From Desulfoprunum sp. (lineage in GTDB: Bacteria; Desulfobacterota; Desulfobulbia; Desulfobulbales; Desulfocapsaceae): 13,125 nucleotides of DNA. This document shows, in pieces, positions 5,505 to 12,989 of this stretch (its first letter is position 1; each line of letters begins with the position of its first letter). Below the pieces are notes generated by a model that saw only the letters and a program-made list of their open reading frames with translations, made no database searches and was not told the DNA's origin. The translations under genes and the position numbers were made by a program. Location: NCBI GenBank assembly GCA_030696435.1, contig JAUYSF010000246.1, forward strand, positions 1-13,125, written 5' to 3'.

Positions 5505-7811
5505 ATGTCCAACAGCCCCATACAGATACTGCTCCTTGAAGACAGCCTCCTCGATGCCTTGCTGACTATTGAAGTGTTGAAAGGCGGTCCTGGTTTTGCG
5601 GTGGTGCACAAGGAGACATTGGGAGAGGTCATCAACGGTCTCTCTGCCCGCCTGTTTGATGTTGCCCTGATCGATCTGGGCCTGCCGGACAGTGAGGGAT
5701 TGGCCACAGCAGTTGCCATCATGAAATGGGGTCCGAGTCTGCCCATCATCATCCTTACCGGCCATGACGACGACCGGTCGGCCAGGGCAGCAATCCAGCT
5801 CGGTGCCCAGGATTATCTCGTCAAGGGGAAGATCGTCCCCGATCTCTTCTATCGATCTATCCGCTATTCCATTGAACGGAAAAAAGGCGAGCAGGCCCTC
5901 AAAGAAAGTGAGGATTTTCTCCGCCGCTCTCAAGAAATTGCCCATATCGGCAGCTGGCGTTTCAATAGAGAGACCATGGAGCTGAAATGGTCCGATGAGA
6001 TTTTCCGTATCCTTGGCATCCCGATCCAACCCTCGACCATATCCTATAACAGCTTCAGGGAGCGAATTCATCCCGACGACAGGGAAGCGGTTGATCGGTT
6101 CTACCTCAATGGCGGCGGTGAAGGCGAAAAGGACAGTCTCGTTCATCGGGTGCTCACCCTACAGGGGCAAACCCGGATTGTCAGGGAAAAGTGCGAGAGA
6201 GCGGATGGTATCGACAGAGATGATAGGGCAAGCTGGTTTGGGACCTTTCATGATGTCACTGAAGAGAAGAGGCAGGAGTATGAGCGTCTTCGGCTCGTGG
6301 CTGCAATCGAACAGGCTGCGGAGAGCATCGTCATCACCGATGCAGAGGGACGTATACAGTATGTGAATCCGTTTTTTGAGAAAACCAGCGGCTACTCAAG
6401 TGCCGAAGCGCTAGGCCGGAAAACCAGTATCCTGAAAAGCGGCAAGCAGGCCGGAGAGTTTTATGAAAAGATGTGGCAGACCCTTCTATCCGGCCGTATC
6501 TGGTCGGGTCGCCTGGTCAACAAACGTAAGGACGGGGTGCTCTACACCGAGGATTGCAACATATCCTCGATACGCAACGACGACGGCAAAATCGTCAATT
6601 TTGTGGCGGTAAAAAGTGATATAACAGCGGCACTCGTTCTTGAAGAAAAATACTATAATGCCCAGAAAATGGAAGCGATCGGTACCCTTGCCGGTGGCAT
6701 TGCCCATGATTTCAACAATGTCTTGACGGCTATTCTCGGTTATGCGGCGCTTGCGCAAAGAACCATGGCCGATGATGCGCCGGGAAAGGACGATCTGGGG
6801 CAGGTTGTCATCGCAGCCGATCGGGCCAAGGATCTGGTCCGCCAGATTCTTGATTTTTCCCGGAGATCCGAGCAGGAGATGCAACCTGTTCAGACGCATC
6901 TTGTTGTCAGGGAAGTGCTCAAACTGCTCAAGGCTTCTCTTCCGGAAGATATCGAAATCAAGCAGCGAGTGGCCACCCAAAACACCACCGTTCTCTGCAT
7001 TCCCACCCGCTTCCATCAGGTGGCCATGAATCTCTGCACCAACGCCTATCAGGCCATGCCGTTGGGGGGCAGGTTGGAGGTTCGTCTTGAGCATGTGGTG
7101 ATTACCCCTCTTCTCCGCACCCGCTTTCCTGATCTGCTGCGGGATGAATATGTCAGATTGACGGTGAGTGATACCGGCGAGGGAATCACTGCCGAGGCCA
7201 TGAAAAAGATCTTCGATCCGTATTTTACCACGAAAAAAAATGGCCAGGGAACAGGGCTTGGACTTTCGGTGGTGCACGGTATCGTCTCGCAGTTGGGTGG
7301 AGCGGTGTACGTCGAGAGTGAACCGGAGAAAGGAACCAGTCTTTCGGTTTTTCTGCCATCTGTCAGTGAGGAACTTGTCGAAAGACCAGATAAAATGGGA
7401 GATACGGTGGCGATGGAGGGGGCAGGTCATATCCTCTATGTCGATAACGAGGAATCCCTTGCTGTCCTTGGCAAGAAGAGCCTCGAACCTTACGGATACA
7501 CGGTGACGTGCTGTTCCAGCGGTCTCGACGCCCTGGCTCTCTTTGCCAGGCAACCACACAGCTATGATCTCCTGATTACCGACTATTCGATGCCTCAGAT
7601 CATGGGGCCGCGGCTTATCGCCGAGATTAGACGAATCCGGCCCAATATCCCTGCCATTCTTATCTCAGGCCTTGTAGAGGGGATAGCCGTGAAATACCGA
7701 CAGGATGACCGGATTGAGGCGATTCTGGAAAAACCTCTGGATGCGGACATCCTCGCCAGGACGGTGCGACATATCCTCGGCGGATCAGTACATCATGGCC
7801 ATACAGGATGA
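5505..7811 (+). CDS. Hybrid sensor histidine kinase (REC-PAS-PAS-HisKA-HATPase-REC)
   Basis: This 768-aa cytoplasmic kinase has no membrane segment or signal peptide. Residues 1-125 are a receiver domain with acidic pair E12/D13, phosphoacceptor D57 and the conserved Lys in YLVKGK. Two PAS domains follow (about 140-255, PAS_3-like, and 262-375, with VITDAEGRIQYVNPFFEKTSGY). The HisKA H-box GGIAHDFNNVLTAILGY contains the phosphorylated H401. The ATPase domain shows the N-box (N513), DTGEG (D556) and GTGLGLS near 582-588. A C-terminal receiver (642-760) has D647, phosphoacceptor D693 and K743. The start has AAGGGAGA upstream. It is transcribed alone, away from tetR, and no separate response regulator or phosphotransfer protein is in the window. 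A receiver at each end suggests it takes phosphate input as well as relaying it. The signal is not predictable. Confidence 0.93.
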   Translation: MSNSPIQILLLEDSLLDALLTIEVLKGGPGFAVVHKETLGEVINGLSARLFDVALIDLGLPDSEGLATAVAIMKWGPSLPIIILTGHDDDRSARAAIQLGAQDYLVKGKIVPDLFYRSIRYSIERKKGEQALKESEDFLRRSQEIAHIGSWRFNRETMELKWSDEIFRILGIPIQPSTISYNSFRERIHPDDREAVDRFYLNGGGEGEKDSLVHRVLTLQGQTRIVREKCERADGIDRDDRASWFGTFHDVTEEKRQEYERLRLVAAIEQAAESIVITDAEGRIQYVNPFFEKTSGYSSAEALGRKTSILKSGKQAGEFYEKMWQTLLSGRIWSGRLVNKRKDGVLYTEDCNISSIRNDDGKIVNFVAVKSDITAALVLEEKYYNAQKMEAIGTLAGGIAHDFNNVLTAILGYAALAQRTMADDAPGKDDLGQVVIAADRAKDLVRQILDFSRRSEQEMQPVQTHLVVREVLKLLKASLPEDIEIKQRVATQNTTVLCIPTRFHQVAMNLCTNAYQAMPLGGRLEVRLEHVVITPLLRTRFPDLLRDEYVRLTVSDTGEGITAEAMKKIFDPYFTTKKNGQGTGLGLSVVHGIVSQLGGAVYVESEPEKGTSLSVFLPSVSEELVERPDKMGDTVAMEGAGHILYVDNEESLAVLGKKSLEPYGYTVTCCSSGLDALALFARQPHSYDLLITDYSMPQIMGPRLIAEIRRIRPNIPAILISGLVEGIAVKYRQDDRIEAILEKPLDADILARTVRHILGGSVHHGHTG

Positions 7812-7990
7812 ATGTAAGGGGTTGTGGTGGATTTTTATGGCAATGATAAATCAAATAGGATATCATTTAGGTTTTATTTTCGCCGAAAAATCCTGTACAG
7901 GCCGGGAAAAGCCGTGTATGGTGTTGTGGTTTACCGTATAGAATTTCGCCAGGCCAATTTCTGGTAGAGTGTATAATTTGTCAGTTGAAT
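7812..7990. other. Non-coding stretch after the sensor kinase
   Basis: The stretch has no credible gene. It contains a 10-bp palindrome CCTGTACAGG (7892-7901), a short inverted repeat AATGAT/ATCATT (7842-7847 and 7862-7867) and two copies of GTTGTGGT about 100 bp apart. No RNA family was recognised. Confidence 0.35.
7972..7977 (+). promoter_or_regulatory. Perfect -10 box (TATAAT) upstream of the fusA leader terminator
   Basis: An exact TATAAT lies 14 bp before the terminator hairpin, with TG directly in front of it but no recognisable -35. A transcript from here would meet the terminator almost at once before reaching fusA. No better promoter was found between the terminator and the fusA start. 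Confidence 0.35.
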
Positions 7991-8028
7991 AAGGAGTTGC
8001 AGATTGCTGTAACTCTTTTTTTATTTTT
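7991..8028 (+). terminator. Intrinsic terminator between the sensor kinase and fusA
   Basis: GAGTTGCAG (7994-8002) pairs with CTGTAACTC (8007-8015) with one G-U pair around an ATTG loop, and the stem can extend by AAG/CTT-type pairs. TTTTTTTATTTTT follows directly. This is a textbook rho-independent terminator. It either ends the kinase transcript or acts as an attenuator in a fusA leader. Confidence 0.8.
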
Positions 8029-8097
8029 CCCCCCAGAATTGCACAGAGCGGGGCCGAACATGAACCGGTTGCAAAGAGTTGGTAGAGGACAACAGCC

Positions 8098-10182
8098 ATG
8101 AATAGAGATTTAACGAAAGTACGGAATATTGGTATCAGTGCCCATATTGATTCAGGAAAGACGACTCTCACTGAGCGTATCCTGTACTATACAAACAGGA
8201 TTCATGCCATCCACGAGGTTCGGGGCAAGGATGGGGTCGGTGCCAAAATGGACTCCATGGAACTCGAAAAAGAACGTGGCATTACCATCCAGTCAGCGGC
8301 CACCCACTGTTCATGGAAGGATCTCGATATCAATATCATCGATACCCCCGGTCATGTCGATTTCACGGTCGAGGTCGAGCGCGCCCTGCGTGTACTCGAT
8401 GGGGCAATCCTGGTGCTGTGCTCGGTTGGTGGCGTCCAGTCCCAGTCGATCACCGTCAACCGGCAGATGACCAGGTACAACGTTCCCCGTATCGCCTTCA
8501 TCAACAAATGTGATCGGACCGGCGCCAACCCTGAGCGAGTTACTCTGCAACTGCGGGAAAAACTTGCCTTGAATGCTCACTTGCTGCAGTTACCGATCGG
8601 TCTGGAGAACGATCTCATCGGTATGGTCGATCTGGTCATCATGAAGGCTATCTATTTTGATGGCGACAGCGGTGAAAAACTGCGGATCGAAGAGATTCCC
8701 GCAGGTATGATCGATGCGGCCCTGGAAAAACGCGAAGCCCTGCTCGACGAGGTCTCCATGTTCTCAGAAGAGCTGATGGAGGCCATTCTTGATGGTGGCG
8801 AGATCGATACCGCGCTTGTCTACGATGCCATCCGCAAGGGTACCACCAAGCTTGAGTTCACCCCGGTCTTCGTCGGTTCTGCTTATAAAAACAAAGGCAT
8901 CCAGCTGCTTCTTGATGCGGTCGAAGCCTATTTGCCTTGCCCGATGGATGTTGCAAACTTCGCCCTCGATCTGAAAAATAACGAGGCCGAATTCCAGGTT
9001 ACCAACGATCCCAAAGATCCGCTCATCATGCTTGCCTTCAAACTTGAAGATGGGCGTTACGGCCAGTTGACCTATGTCAGAACCTACCAGGGGCATCTCA
9101 AAAAGGGCGATACTGTCTATAACAGCCGTACCGGTAAAAAGGTCAAGATCGGCCGTTTGGTCCGGATGCATTCCGACGAGATGGAAGAGATCGAAGAGTG
9201 CGGATCCGGTGATATCGTCGCCCTTTTCGGGGTTGACTGTGCCTCGGGAGACACCTTCACCACCGACGAAATTTCCTGCTCCATGAGTTCCATGCATATT
9301 CCCGAGCCGGTTATTTCTCTTGCCGTCATCCCTGTGGATAACAAGGCCCAGATCAATATGTCCAAGGCCCTGAACCGCTTCACCAAGGAAGATCCGACGT
9401 TCAAGACCTTCGTCGACCACGAGACCGGCGAGACCATCATCTCGGGTATGGGCGAGCTCCATCTTGAGGTTTATATCGAGCGCATGAAGCGAGAATACAA
9501 TGCCGAGGTTGAGGTTGGTGCACCACAGGTTGCCTACCGTGAGACCATTAGCAACAGGGCCGATTTTAACTATACCCATAAGAAACAGACCGGCGGTTCC
9601 GGTCAGTTCGGTCGGGTTGGCGGTTATATTGAACCTCTTGAGGAAGGTGATTATGAATTTGTCGACAGCATTGTCGGCGGTGTCATTCCCCGAGAGTATA
9701 TTCCTTCCTGCGACAAGGGCTTCCAGAAAAGCCTCGTCAAGGGCTCGCTTTGTGGCGCAAAGATTACCGGTGTACGCTGTGTCATCAATGACGGTGCCTT
9801 CCATGCCGTCGACTCTTCCGATATCGCTTTCCAGCTTGCGGCCATTGGCGCCTTCAAAGAGGGGTACATGAAGGCCAAGCCCGTCATCATGGAACCGATC
9901 ATGAAGGTCGCGGTCGAGGGACCATCAGAATTCCAGGGATCGATCATGGGCAGTATCAATCAGCGACGCGGTATGATTATCGGCACGATGGAAGAGGGTA
10001 ATTATACGGTGGTCGAGGCTGAGGTGCCTCTCTCCGAGATGTTCGGTTACAGTACGACGCTGCGTTCCCTGACCCAGGGTAAGGCCGAATTCACCATGGA
10101 ATTCGCCAGCTTCAAGCCGGTGCCAAAGAGTGTCAGTGAGGAACTCGTGAAGAAATTCCAGGAAGAGAAGAAGAACGGTTGA
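8098..10182 (+). CDS. fusA: Elongation factor G, spdEFG1/mitochondrial EFG1 type
   Basis: This 694-aa translational GTPase moves tRNA and mRNA through the ribosome. G-domain motifs are AHIDSGKT (15-22), switch I RGITI (60-64), DTPGH (82-86), NKCD (136-139) and GSA (260-262). Domain II is at about 305-400, domain IV includes [14 protein letters not shown] (494-507), and domain V ends near [12 protein letters not shown]. The Ser in IDSGKT, the long run [19 protein letters not shown] (51-69) and [19 protein letters not shown] match the mitochondrial EFG1 and spd-EFG1 group rather than ordinary bacterial FusA, which carries AHIDAGKT and NKMD. In organisms with this type a second paralogue, spdEFG2, is known to take part in ribosome recycling; it is not in the window. 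The gene is not next to rpsL/rpsG or tuf. The start follows an AGAGGAC ribosome site. Confidence 0.93.
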   Translation: MNRDLTKVRNIGISAHIDSGKTTLTERILYYTNRIHAIHEVRGKDGVGAKMDSMELEKERGITIQSAATHCSWKDLDINIIDTPGHVDFTVEVERALRVLDGAILVLCSVGGVQSQSITVNRQMTRYNVPRIAFINKCDRTGANPERVTLQLREKLALNAHLLQLPIGLENDLIGMVDLVIMKAIYFDGDSGEKLRIEEIPAGMIDAALEKREALLDEVSMFSEELMEAILDGGEIDTALVYDAIRKGTTKLEFTPVFVGSAYKNKGIQLLLDAVEAYLPCPMDVANFALDLKNNEAEFQVTNDPKDPLIMLAFKLEDGRYGQLTYVRTYQGHLKKGDTVYNSRTGKKVKIGRLVRMHSDEMEEIEECGSGDIVALFGVDCASGDTFTTDEISCSMSSMHIPEPVISLAVIPVDNKAQINMSKALNRFTKEDPTFKTFVDHETGETIISGMGELHLEVYIERMKREYNAEVEVGAPQVAYRETISNRADFNYTHKKQTGGSGQFGRVGGYIEPLEEGDYEFVDSIVGGVIPREYIPSCDKGFQKSLVKGSLCGAKITGVRCVINDGAFHAVDSSDIAFQLAAIGAFKEGYMKAKPVIMEPIMKVAVEGPSEFQGSIMGSINQRRGMIIGTMEEGNYTVVEAEVPLSEMFGYSTTLRSLTQGKAEFTMEFASFKPVPKSVSEELVKKFQEEKKNG

Positions 10183-10221
10183 TCTTCGCTGCAAGAGATA
10201 CTACATACAAAAATAAGGTCG

Positions 10222-10239
10222 GGCGTCTACGAGGCGTCT
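10222..10239. repeat. Direct repeat GGCGTCT with 11-bp period
   Basis: GGCGTCT occurs at 10222-10228 and 10233-10239 in the gap between fusA and the ATPase gene. The one-turn spacing could mark a tandem binding site upstream of the ATPase, or be chance. No convincing promoter or terminator was seen in this 114-bp gap, so read-through from fusA is possible. Confidence 0.25.
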
Positions 10240-10296
10240 GGCTGTTGGCTGCAGAATATATGCAGGCAAATACGGAATACTAAAGAGGTGAGTGTC

Positions 10297-10992
10297 ATGG
10301 CTGACAATGGTGTAGTGGTCAATAATCCGATACGGGCGCTTGGTCTGGACAACAAGGCAGGCGAGGGTCTGCAGAGCATGGGGCTGGTTATTGCCAGGGC
10401 CGGACTTGGGAAAACAGCAATTCTGGTCCAGTTTGCCTTGGATTGTATGCTGCTTGGCAATAAGGTCCTGCATGTGTCTATTGGCCAGAGTGTTGATAAG
10501 ACACGAAAATGGTATGATGATATCCTCTCTCTGCTGACAGATGGCGAGAAGATCGAGACCATCCCCGAGATTTTGCAGAACCGGATGATCATGACCTTCA
10601 AGGAGACCTCGTTCAACAAGGTAAAACTCGAAGAACGCCTTGACGATCTGGTCAAGCAGAATATCTATAAGCCCGAGTGTCTGATTATCGACGGCTATGA
10701 TTTTGAAAACAACGATTATGCCTCGATGGAAGAGCTGCGTGGTTTCATGGCTGACCATGGCCTCAAGATGATCTGGTTTTCTGCCGTGAGCCATCGCGAG
10801 GACACACGGATCAGCGCCAACGGTGTCCCTGCCCCTTGTCATGAAGTTGACGATCTCTTTGATATCGTGTTGTTGATCAAGCCGGAAGGTGAGGCTATGA
10901 AACTGGACATCCTCAAGTGTGATGACTGTGCAGTGCATCCGGGGACTACCCTGCAACTCGATCCTGCCACCATGCTGATTCAGAAGGGTTAG
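10297..10992 (+). CDS. RecA/KaiC-like P-loop ATPase of unknown function
   Basis: I do not recognise the family at gene level. The 231-aa protein has a Walker A motif ARAGLGKT (33-40) followed by AILVQFALDCMLLGNKVLHVS, and a Walker B CLIIDG (128-133, D132), a layout like the single ATPase core of KaiC, RadA or DnaB proteins. The C-terminal third has a beta-rich end (IVLLIKPEG, MKLDILKCDDC, LQLDPATMLIQ) and a CxxC at 208-211. No DNA-binding, membrane or protease domain is visible. The start at 10297 is chosen because GAGGTGA, a full anti-SD match, ends 5 bases before it; the GTG at 10288 lies within that motif. It follows fusA by 114 bp and ends in a strong terminator. A regulatory or assembly ATPase is possible; I assign no function. 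Confidence 0.85.
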   Translation: MADNGVVVNNPIRALGLDNKAGEGLQSMGLVIARAGLGKTAILVQFALDCMLLGNKVLHVSIGQSVDKTRKWYDDILSLLTDGEKIETIPEILQNRMIMTFKETSFNKVKLEERLDDLVKQNIYKPECLIIDGYDFENNDYASMEELRGFMADHGLKMIWFSAVSHREDTRISANGVPAPCHEVDDLFDIVLLIKPEGEAMKLDILKCDDCAVHPGTTLQLDPATMLIQKG

Positions 10993-11010
10993 TTTCGTGG
11001 GGAAATGGAG

Positions 11011-11034
11011 TTCTGCCTCTTGGAAGAGGTAGAA
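11011..11034. other. Inverted repeat upstream of the hisA terminator
   Basis: TTCTGCCTCTT (11011-11021) and AAGAGGTAGAA (11024-11034) form an 11-bp dyad with one G-U pair and a 2-base centre. There is no T-run. It overlaps a possible -10 box TAGAAT (11030-11035, with TGGAGT 18 bases upstream), so it could be an operator or an RNA hairpin preceding the terminator stem. Confidence 0.4.
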
Positions 11035-11048
11035 TGAAGAAAGCAAGG

Positions 11049-11088
11049 AAGCGGGATGTCCGGATGGACATTCCGCTTTTTTTATTTT
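11049..11088 (+). terminator. Strong intrinsic terminator between the ATPase gene and hisA
   Basis: AAGCGGGATGTCC (11049-11061) pairs with GGACATTCCGCTT (11066-11078) over 13 bp with one G-U pair and a GGAT loop. TTTTTTTATTTT overlaps and follows the stem. It ends only 15 bp before the hisA ATG, so it both closes the ATPase transcript and lies in the hisA leader. Confidence 0.88.
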
Positions 11089-11103
11089 GACACGGATGGA
11101 TGT

Positions 11104-11865
11104 ATGAAATTCAGACCATGTATTGACCTGCATAAAGGTCAGGTCAAACAGATTGTCGGTTCGACACTCCATGACGAGAGTCCGGATCTGCTCCAGACCA
11201 ATTTCATCGCCGAAAAACCGGCATCCTGGTTTGCCGAGCTGTACCGGGCCGACCATCTTACCGGTGGCCATATTATCAAGCTTGGTCCGGGAAACGAAGA
11301 GGCAGCTCAGGCAGCGCTTGCGGCCTGGCCGGGTGGCCTGCAGATCGGCGGGGGGGTAACGGTAGAGAATGCCGCCTTCTGGCTCAATAAAGGAGCCTCT
11401 CATGTCATCGTTACATCCTATGTTTTCACAGACGGGGCGTTTCAGAGAGATCGACTGGATGGACTGGTGGCGAAGATTGGTAAAGAGCGGCTTGTTCTCG
11501 ATCTGAGCTGTCGGAAAAGAGGTGATTCCTACTGCATTGTGACCGATCGCTGGCAGAAATTCACCGAGGTTGAGATCAGCGAGCGAGTACTCGCCGACCT
11601 CTCCCTCTCCTGTGATGAATTTCTCATCCACGCCGCTGATGTCGAAGGCAAGTGCGCGGGGGTGGAGGTCGATCTTATCGACATGCTCGGGCGCTGGTCA
11701 CCGATTCCGACTACCTATGCCGGCGGGATTCGCAATATGGAGGATCTTGAGGTTATCAGGAAAAGGGGAAAGAATCGGCTCGATTTCACTATTGGAAGTG
11801 CCCTCGATATCTTCGGCGGTCGCCTCTTTACCTATGACGAGGCAGTAGCCTTCGGTCGGCAGTGA
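11104..11865 (+). CDS. hisA: HisA, eukaryotic type: ProFAR isomerase of histidine biosynthesis
   Basis: This 253-aa TIM-barrel enzyme should catalyse the Amadori isomerisation of ProFAR to PRFAR, the fourth step of histidine synthesis. It matches the eukaryotic HIS6-type HisA rather than the usual bacterial one: CIDLHKGQVKQIVG at 6-19, TNFI at 32-35, HIIKLGP near 56-62, VVDLSCRK-like VLDLSCRK at 131-138, FLIHAADVEGKC at 173-184 and GSALDIFGG at 231-239 all parallel the yeast protein. The catalytic pair is probably D8 and D133. Phosphate-binding loops are IGGG (81-84) and AGGI (206-209). The start at 11104 aligns with the family N-terminus; an upstream in-frame ATG at 11056 lies inside the terminator stem. 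The ribosome site (GGATGGA) is weak. No other his gene is nearby. Confidence 0.92.
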   Translation: MKFRPCIDLHKGQVKQIVGSTLHDESPDLLQTNFIAEKPASWFAELYRADHLTGGHIIKLGPGNEEAAQAALAAWPGGLQIGGGVTVENAAFWLNKGASHVIVTSYVFTDGAFQRDRLDGLVAKIGKERLVLDLSCRKRGDSYCIVTDRWQKFTEVEISERVLADLSLSCDEFLIHAADVEGKCAGVEVDLIDMLGRWSPIPTTYAGGIRNMEDLEVIRKRGKNRLDFTIGSALDIFGGRLFTYDEAVAFGRQ

Positions 11866-11920
11866 TAGTTCTTGGGAACTCCGGCTGGTGCCTGCCTGCG
11901 AACTCTTTCCTGCAGGCTTC

Positions 11921-11949
11921 TTGACCTGGTCCATATCTTCCGATACAAT
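11921..11949 (+). promoter_or_regulatory. Sigma-70 promoter of the HDOD gene
   Basis: TTGACC (11921-11926), a 17-bp spacer and TACAAT (11944-11949) give 5/6 matches at both boxes. The transcript would start near 11956, giving a leader of about 58 nt. Just upstream, GCCTGC (11894-11899) and GCAGGC (11912-11917) form an inverted repeat without a T-run, possibly the end of the hisA transcript. Confidence 0.6.
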
Positions 11950-11984
11950 CCGGTGGAAGAGATTCTTTTGTGGAGAGTAACGAA

Positions 11985-12023
11985 ATGGGACATTTTTTGA
12001 GGGATACGGCGGCATGGAGCTGA
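11985..12023 (+). CDS. Possible 12-codon upstream ORF overlapping the HDOD start
   Basis: The ATG at 11985 has GGAGAG 7 bases upstream, a better ribosome site than that of the HDOD gene. It encodes MGHFLRDTAAWS and stops at 12021-12023, overlapping the HDOD start at 12014 in another frame. This layout suits translational coupling. It may be coincidence; there is no homology evidence. Confidence 0.25.
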   Translation: MGHFLRDTAAWS

Positions 12024-12874
12024 GCAAGGAAAAACAGCGAAAGGACATTGAACGGTTCATCCAGAAAATGCCAAGTCTGTCGACGACCGTTGCCAAGGTC
12101 ATGGAGATCTGCAGCCGGACCGAAACTTCTCCCAATGAACTCAATAAAGTTATCTCCCTCGACCCTGTTCTCACCGGTCAGGTGCTCAAGCTCATTAATT
12201 CGGCCTACTATTCATTGAACAGCAAGGTCACCTCCCTGACCCGGGCCATCACCATGCTCGGCATGAACACAGTGAAGAACATGGCGCTCAGTACGGCCAT
12301 CATCCGTCATGTCTCAGGTACCAAGAAATCAAGGGCTCTACCTACCTCGAAGTTCTGGGCCCATTCGATCAGTACCGGAGTGAGTGCCAAGCTGTTGGGT
12401 ATGGCCAAAGGATTGGCAGTTATGGAGCGGGAAGAGCTCTTCCTGGCTGGTCTTCTTCACGATCTCGGCAAGGTGCCCTTTGGTGATGAGTATACCGAGG
12501 TGCTATTCAGGGCAAAAAAGGAACAACTTCCACTCGTGGAGGTGGAGCGTGAGCTGATGGGCATGGACCATCAGGAGGTAGGGCTGATGATTGCCGAGAA
12601 ATGGAAATTGAATGAGGTGATTTCAGCTACTATCAGCCAGCATCACGGAGGTGCGTCGCACAACAGTGTGCTCGGGGGCCAGATCGCCTTTGTTGCCCTT
12701 GGCAATATTTATTCAAATATCTTTGATTTCGGCTACGCCGGTGACCCTTTCCCCCTTGAATCTGAACTGGAAAAGAATCTCGACATAGTTGGCCTGAGTC
12801 TCCAAGAATTCGGGGCCATCGCCGGCAGTGTTGAAGAAGAAATACGTAAGGCACAGATATTCCTGCAGATGTAA
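12014..12874 (+). CDS. HDOD-domain signalling protein
   Basis: This 286-aa soluble protein is mostly one HDOD domain (about residues 15-215), a relative of the HD phosphohydrolases found in bacterial signalling and often linked to response regulators. Visible features are MPSLSTTVAKVMEIC, the helix LDPVLTGQVLKLINSAYY, ITMLGMNTVKNMALS, and unusually complete histidine positions: H117 (WAHS), H149-D150 (LLHDLGK), H186 (DHQEVG) and H210-H211 (SQHHG). Many HDOD proteins lose these metal-ligand positions, so residual catalytic or metal binding is possible here; this is inference. No receiver, GGDEF, EAL or kinase domain is attached. It has its own promoter and follows hisA by 148 bp. The ribosome site is a GAGGG 10 bases upstream. 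Its role cannot be specified further. Confidence 0.9.
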   Translation: MELSKEKQRKDIERFIQKMPSLSTTVAKVMEICSRTETSPNELNKVISLDPVLTGQVLKLINSAYYSLNSKVTSLTRAITMLGMNTVKNMALSTAIIRHVSGTKKSRALPTSKFWAHSISTGVSAKLLGMAKGLAVMEREELFLAGLLHDLGKVPFGDEYTEVLFRAKKEQLPLVEVERELMGMDHQEVGLMIAEKWKLNEVISATISQHHGGASHNSVLGGQIAFVALGNIYSNIFDFGYAGDPFPLESELEKNLDIVGLSLQEFGAIAGSVEEEIRKAQIFLQM

Positions 12875-12989
12875 TTCGACTGTTACAGAGAAATAAAACA
12901 TTGAAATGCCGTGGCTGGCATAGGGCGCCAAAACGAAACGGTCGGGAATGTGCTCATTGTTTCGGAACGGCTCCTGAGTGGAGACGATG

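Noticed and set aside
6486..7559. 357-aa minus-strand open frame
   Set aside because: It is antisense to the kinase core, where the H-box, N-box and G-box are all in the plus frame.
8764..9804. 346-aa minus-strand open frame
   Set aside because: It is antisense to fusA, which is conserved throughout its length.
11034..11090. 18-codon ORF (MKKARKRDVRMDIPLFLF) running through the hisA terminator
   Set aside because: It has a fair ribosome site (AGAGGT), but its reading frame is dictated by the terminator stem and T-run, and it holds no histidine codons that would suit a his leader peptide.
11086..11092. TTGACA hexamer after the hisA terminator as a promoter
   Set aside because: The -10 position would fall inside the hisA coding region with no match, so it cannot drive full-length hisA.
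10201..11631. 476-aa minus-strand open frame
   Set aside because: It runs antisense across the ATPase gene, a strong terminator and most of hisA. Both plus-strand genes have ribosome sites or family motifs; this frame has neither.
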